7,831 bases of DNA from SURF-24 sp964537965. GTDB taxonomy: Bacteria; Bacteroidota; Ignavibacteria; Ignavibacteriales; SURF-24. Positions 5,986 to 7,831 of this stretch are shown in pieces. The position numbers and the translations under genes were made by a program. The stretch spans positions 1-7,831 of the forward strand of contig CAZIDB010000218.1 of the NCBI GenBank assembly GCA_964537965.1, read 5' to 3'. Each line of letters opens with the position of its first letter. The first letter of the stretch is position 1. A model generated the notes under the pieces. It ran no database searches and had not been told where the DNA came from. It saw nothing but the letters and a program-made list of their open reading frames with translations.

Positions 5986-7050
5986 TTAATCAAACGCCGG
6001 TATAATTTTCGTCATAATAAGTTCAACTGTACTCATACACTGCTGTCCTGCAACTGAATCATCTATTCCCGAAGAATTGTTTATTGCAATAACAATAAGA
6101 TTCAAATCAGGTACTACAACTAAAAACTGCCCGGCCCAGCCCATACCAAATTTAACCGGATGACCATTAATTCCATCCATCCAAAAACAATAACCATAAC
6201 CTGAGTGATATGGTAAAACATTATTAGTTGTTATCTTAAAAGTTGTCGCCTGCTTCATCCATTCGGTGGAGATAATTCTTTTGCCTCCATATAAACCTTC
6301 ATTCAAAATAAGCTTTCCGATTTTTAACATATCACTTGCAGAAAGACTTAGAGACGAACTGCCGTAATTGTATCCCTTTTTATCCTTAGACCAGGTTCTG
6401 CTTCCAATACCAAGCGGTTCAAAAAGATTTTGTTGCGCAAAATCGGCGGTGCTCATTCCTGCCGCCTGTGTTAAAATTACGGAGAGCAGATGGCTTGCGC
6501 CGGAATTGTAATTGAAATGTGTCCCAGGCTCATACTCAAAATTTTTATCAAGCATATACTGAACCTGGTCGGGTGAATTTGTCCAGGTGCTGTATTCACC
6601 TGTAGAAACATTTAATTCTGCCCAAGGCAAACCGCTGCTCATTGTAAGAAGATGCTTAATTGTAATCTTTGCTTTATCTTCTGTTACTTGATAACCTGCT
6701 GCAGAAATATATTCAGACATTGATTGGTTGACTGAATCAATAATTCCTTTATCAATTGCAATTCCAATTAGTAAAGCAATGATACTTTTAGTAACTGATT
6801 TTATTGGAAAAGAAACATCATAGCCTGATGTGTTGGAATATTTTTCTTTCAGAATATTATTGTCTTTAACAACTACCAGACTTCTTATGCTTGTATATTG
6901 GTCTGCTATTGCAAATGCTTCATCAAGCTTTTGATTAATCTCTTCTTCCGAAGGTGAAGTTGGAGAGGAGCTTTTTGAACAAGAAAGAAAATTCTGGAAA
7001 ACCAGTAAAATTAAAAGAAGAACTTTACCTGTCATCTTTACCTTTTTCAA
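5986..7050 (-). CDS. Lipoprotein serine hydrolase of the beta-lactamase (class C-like) family
   Basis: A 354-residue protein of the Beta-lactamase family PF00144, which includes class C beta-lactamases, DD-peptidases, EstB-type esterases and NylB-like amide hydrolases. A lipoprotein signal ends at FLSC with C24, followed by a Ser/Pro-rich linker (25-37), so it is probably membrane-anchored outside the cytoplasm. The catalytic S-x-x-K is S85-V-T-K88 in IKSVTKSI. HLLTMSSGLPW at 133-143 is the usual PF00144 helix-and-loop block. The tyrosine motif is Y181-N-S-G, where many relatives have Y-x-N. The third motif appears as G304-W-A-G307 in place of K-T-G or H-x-G. The start is TTG at 7050 with GGAG 8 nt upstream, giving the basic KKVK n-region. 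ATG at 7035, preceded by AAGG, would give 349 residues and also keep the lipobox. Beta-lactam resistance is not implied; an esterase or peptidase role is equally likely. Confidence 0.9.
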   Translation of the reverse strand: MKKVKMTGKVLLLILLVFQNFLSCSKSSSPTSPSEEEINQKLDEAFAIADQYTSIRSLVVVKDNNILKEKYSNTSGYDVSFPIKSVTKSIIALLIGIAIDKGIIDSVNQSMSEYISAAGYQVTEDKAKITIKHLLTMSSGLPWAELNVSTGEYSTWTNSPDQVQYMLDKNFEYEPGTHFNYNSGASHLLSVILTQAAGMSTADFAQQNLFEPLGIGSRTWSKDKKGYNYGSSSLSLSASDMLKIGKLILNEGLYGGKRIISTEWMKQATTFKITTNNVLPYHSGYGYCFWMDGINGHPVKFGMGWAGQFLVVVPDLNLIVIAINNSSGIDDSVAGQQCMSTVELIMTKIIPAFD

Positions 7051-7494
7051 AAATGCTTCTCCAATTCCTTATTGATTAAGATTTGTTTCTTAACAACGAC
7101 AAGGATTTATCTATTGCCAAATTCGCCAGAATAAAGTGCAAAAGCAATAAGATACATTATCATTCTCAAACCGAAAAAAATTTAACATTATAAATCACAT
7201 AAAAGCAATTAAAAGATTTTCTGAAAATTTTCCGACAATGCTTTAAACAAGAGTATATATTAATAGTGGATTTATATTTTTATTAAATATTGGAAATGGA
7301 TTTTATAAAATATTTTTTGGGGAAAAATTCAATGATTGTTTAAGAACGCAAGGTTAAACGATGATGCGAAAAATATTCCTGATACGAAATATTTACCTGT
7401 GTATATTACTTATGTAATCTTTATTCTTATAAATAAAAGGAAATTATTGTTGGAATAATCCATGCCGCTCTTTTTTACTAAATAAGGTTTAAGA
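7051..7494. other. AT-rich intergenic region between divergent genes
   Basis: This 444-bp gap must hold the promoters of the serine hydrolase (-) and the beta-helix protein (+). A perfect 6-bp inverted repeat TTAAGA-TTTGTT-TCTTAA (7076-7093) lies 26-43 bp ahead of the hydrolase start, and ATTAC-TTAT-GTAAT (7405-7418) is a second small palindrome. TATTGTTG at 7445-7452 is one base away from the TAnnTTTG -7 consensus, with about 42 nt to the ATG at 7495; no clear -33 box is seen. A tiny frame, 7361-7417 (+, 18 codons, ATG ATG start, AAGG 7 nt upstream), encodes a short hydrophobic peptide and is not called as a gene. Nothing else is recognisable. Confidence 0.5.
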
Positions 7495-7831
7495 ATGAAA
7501 TTAAAATTACTTTTTGTTTTAACGATGTTATTATTAGCCGGATCCATTGCAGTAGTTAAAGCTGAGATCCGTTATGTAAGCAAAACCGGCAGCAGCACAC
7601 CCCCTTACACAAGCTGGCAAACAGCAACAGACAGCATACAGAAATGCATAAACAGTTGTAATGATGGTGATACTGTTGTAGTAGCAAATGGAATATACAA
7701 AGAAACCTTATGGGTTGATAAAGCTATATTATTGCTTGGCAGTAGTTTGGACAACACAATAATAGATGGCACCGGATTGGAAGCCAGACCAGATGATGGA
7801 TATACCGGGATTACGGTAAATATAAAAAGCG
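7495..7831 (+). CDS. 5' part of a secreted parallel beta-helix (pectin-lyase-like) protein, cut by the window end
   Basis: The frame is open from ATG 7495 to the last base, giving 112 residues so far. Residues 1-23 are a signal peptide (MKLK, then a Leu-rich core, VVKA before E24), so the protein is exported. After it, YVSKTGSSTPPYTSW and ATDSIQKCINSCNDGDTVVVANGIYKET are the typical N-terminal cap of right-handed parallel beta-helix proteins (DUF1565/pectate-lyase-like fold), followed by LLLGSSLDNTIIDGTG, the usual 'TIIDG' coil. Such proteins bind or cleave polysaccharides or serve as surface proteins, often with a C-terminal secretion tag; the catalytic region and any such tag lie outside the window. 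AAGG at 7484-7487 stands 7 nt before the start and supports it. The gene is divergent from the serine hydrolase. Confidence 0.85.
   Translation, partial: MKLKLLFVLTMLLLAGSIAVVKAEIRYVSKTGSSTPPYTSWQTATDSIQKCINSCNDGDTVVVANGIYKETLWVDKAILLLGSSLDNTIIDGTGLEARPDDGYTGITVNIKS

Noticed and set aside
5986..7050. Antibiotic resistance gene
   Set aside because: The fold is shared by esterases, amidases and peptidases, and the second and third motifs are not those of class C beta-lactamases; no basis for a resistance claim.
7361..7417. 18-codon gene with AAGG ribosome-binding site
   Set aside because: Too short to judge in AT-rich DNA, with no known relative; kept only as an observation in the gap description.

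Overview
The window is AT-rich bacterial DNA with densely packed genes on both strands. The gene content points to the Bacteroidota/Ignavibacteriota side of the tree: a DUF4905-like protein, a SusA-like exported GH13 enzyme, a lipoprotein serine hydrolase, and short palindromic elements at 3' gene junctions. Ignavibacteria-like is my best guess. It is an inference, because no rRNA or other marker gene is present.

Left part (1-1317, + strand): the C-terminal end of an unrecognised, beta-rich, probably secreted protein, closed by a clear intrinsic terminator. It is followed by an esterase-family alpha/beta hydrolase whose nucleophile serine is replaced by glycine. Between this gene and the next, convergent one (1318-1604) lies a repeat-rich gap: two tandem 37-bp units, a 'GAGCGAAGTCGAA'-type inverted-repeat element ending in a hairpin plus T8 tract, then two decayed copies of the same unit.

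Centre (1605-3823, - strand): a tight three-gene operon, transcribed right to left: DUF4905-like protein, AMMECR1-domain protein (AmmeMemoRadiSam system protein A) and Memo-like protein (system protein B). The last two overlap by 14 nt, and the Memo ribosome-binding site lies inside the AMMECR1 coding region. The radical SAM partner that names the system is not in the window.

Right part (3924-7831): divergent from that operon is an exported GH13 cyclomaltodextrinase/neopullulanase-like enzyme (+). It is convergent with a lipoprotein serine hydrolase of the beta-lactamase/class C fold (-), and the gap between them holds a 'TGTCATTGCGAG' palindromic element. After a 444-bp AT-rich gap, the 5' end of a secreted parallel beta-helix protein (+) runs off the window.

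No mobile element with a transposase, no CRISPR array and no RNA gene was seen. The most unusual points are the nucleophile-less esterase homologue, the AMMECR1/Memo pair coupled to a DUF4905 gene, and the split tandem-repeat array.
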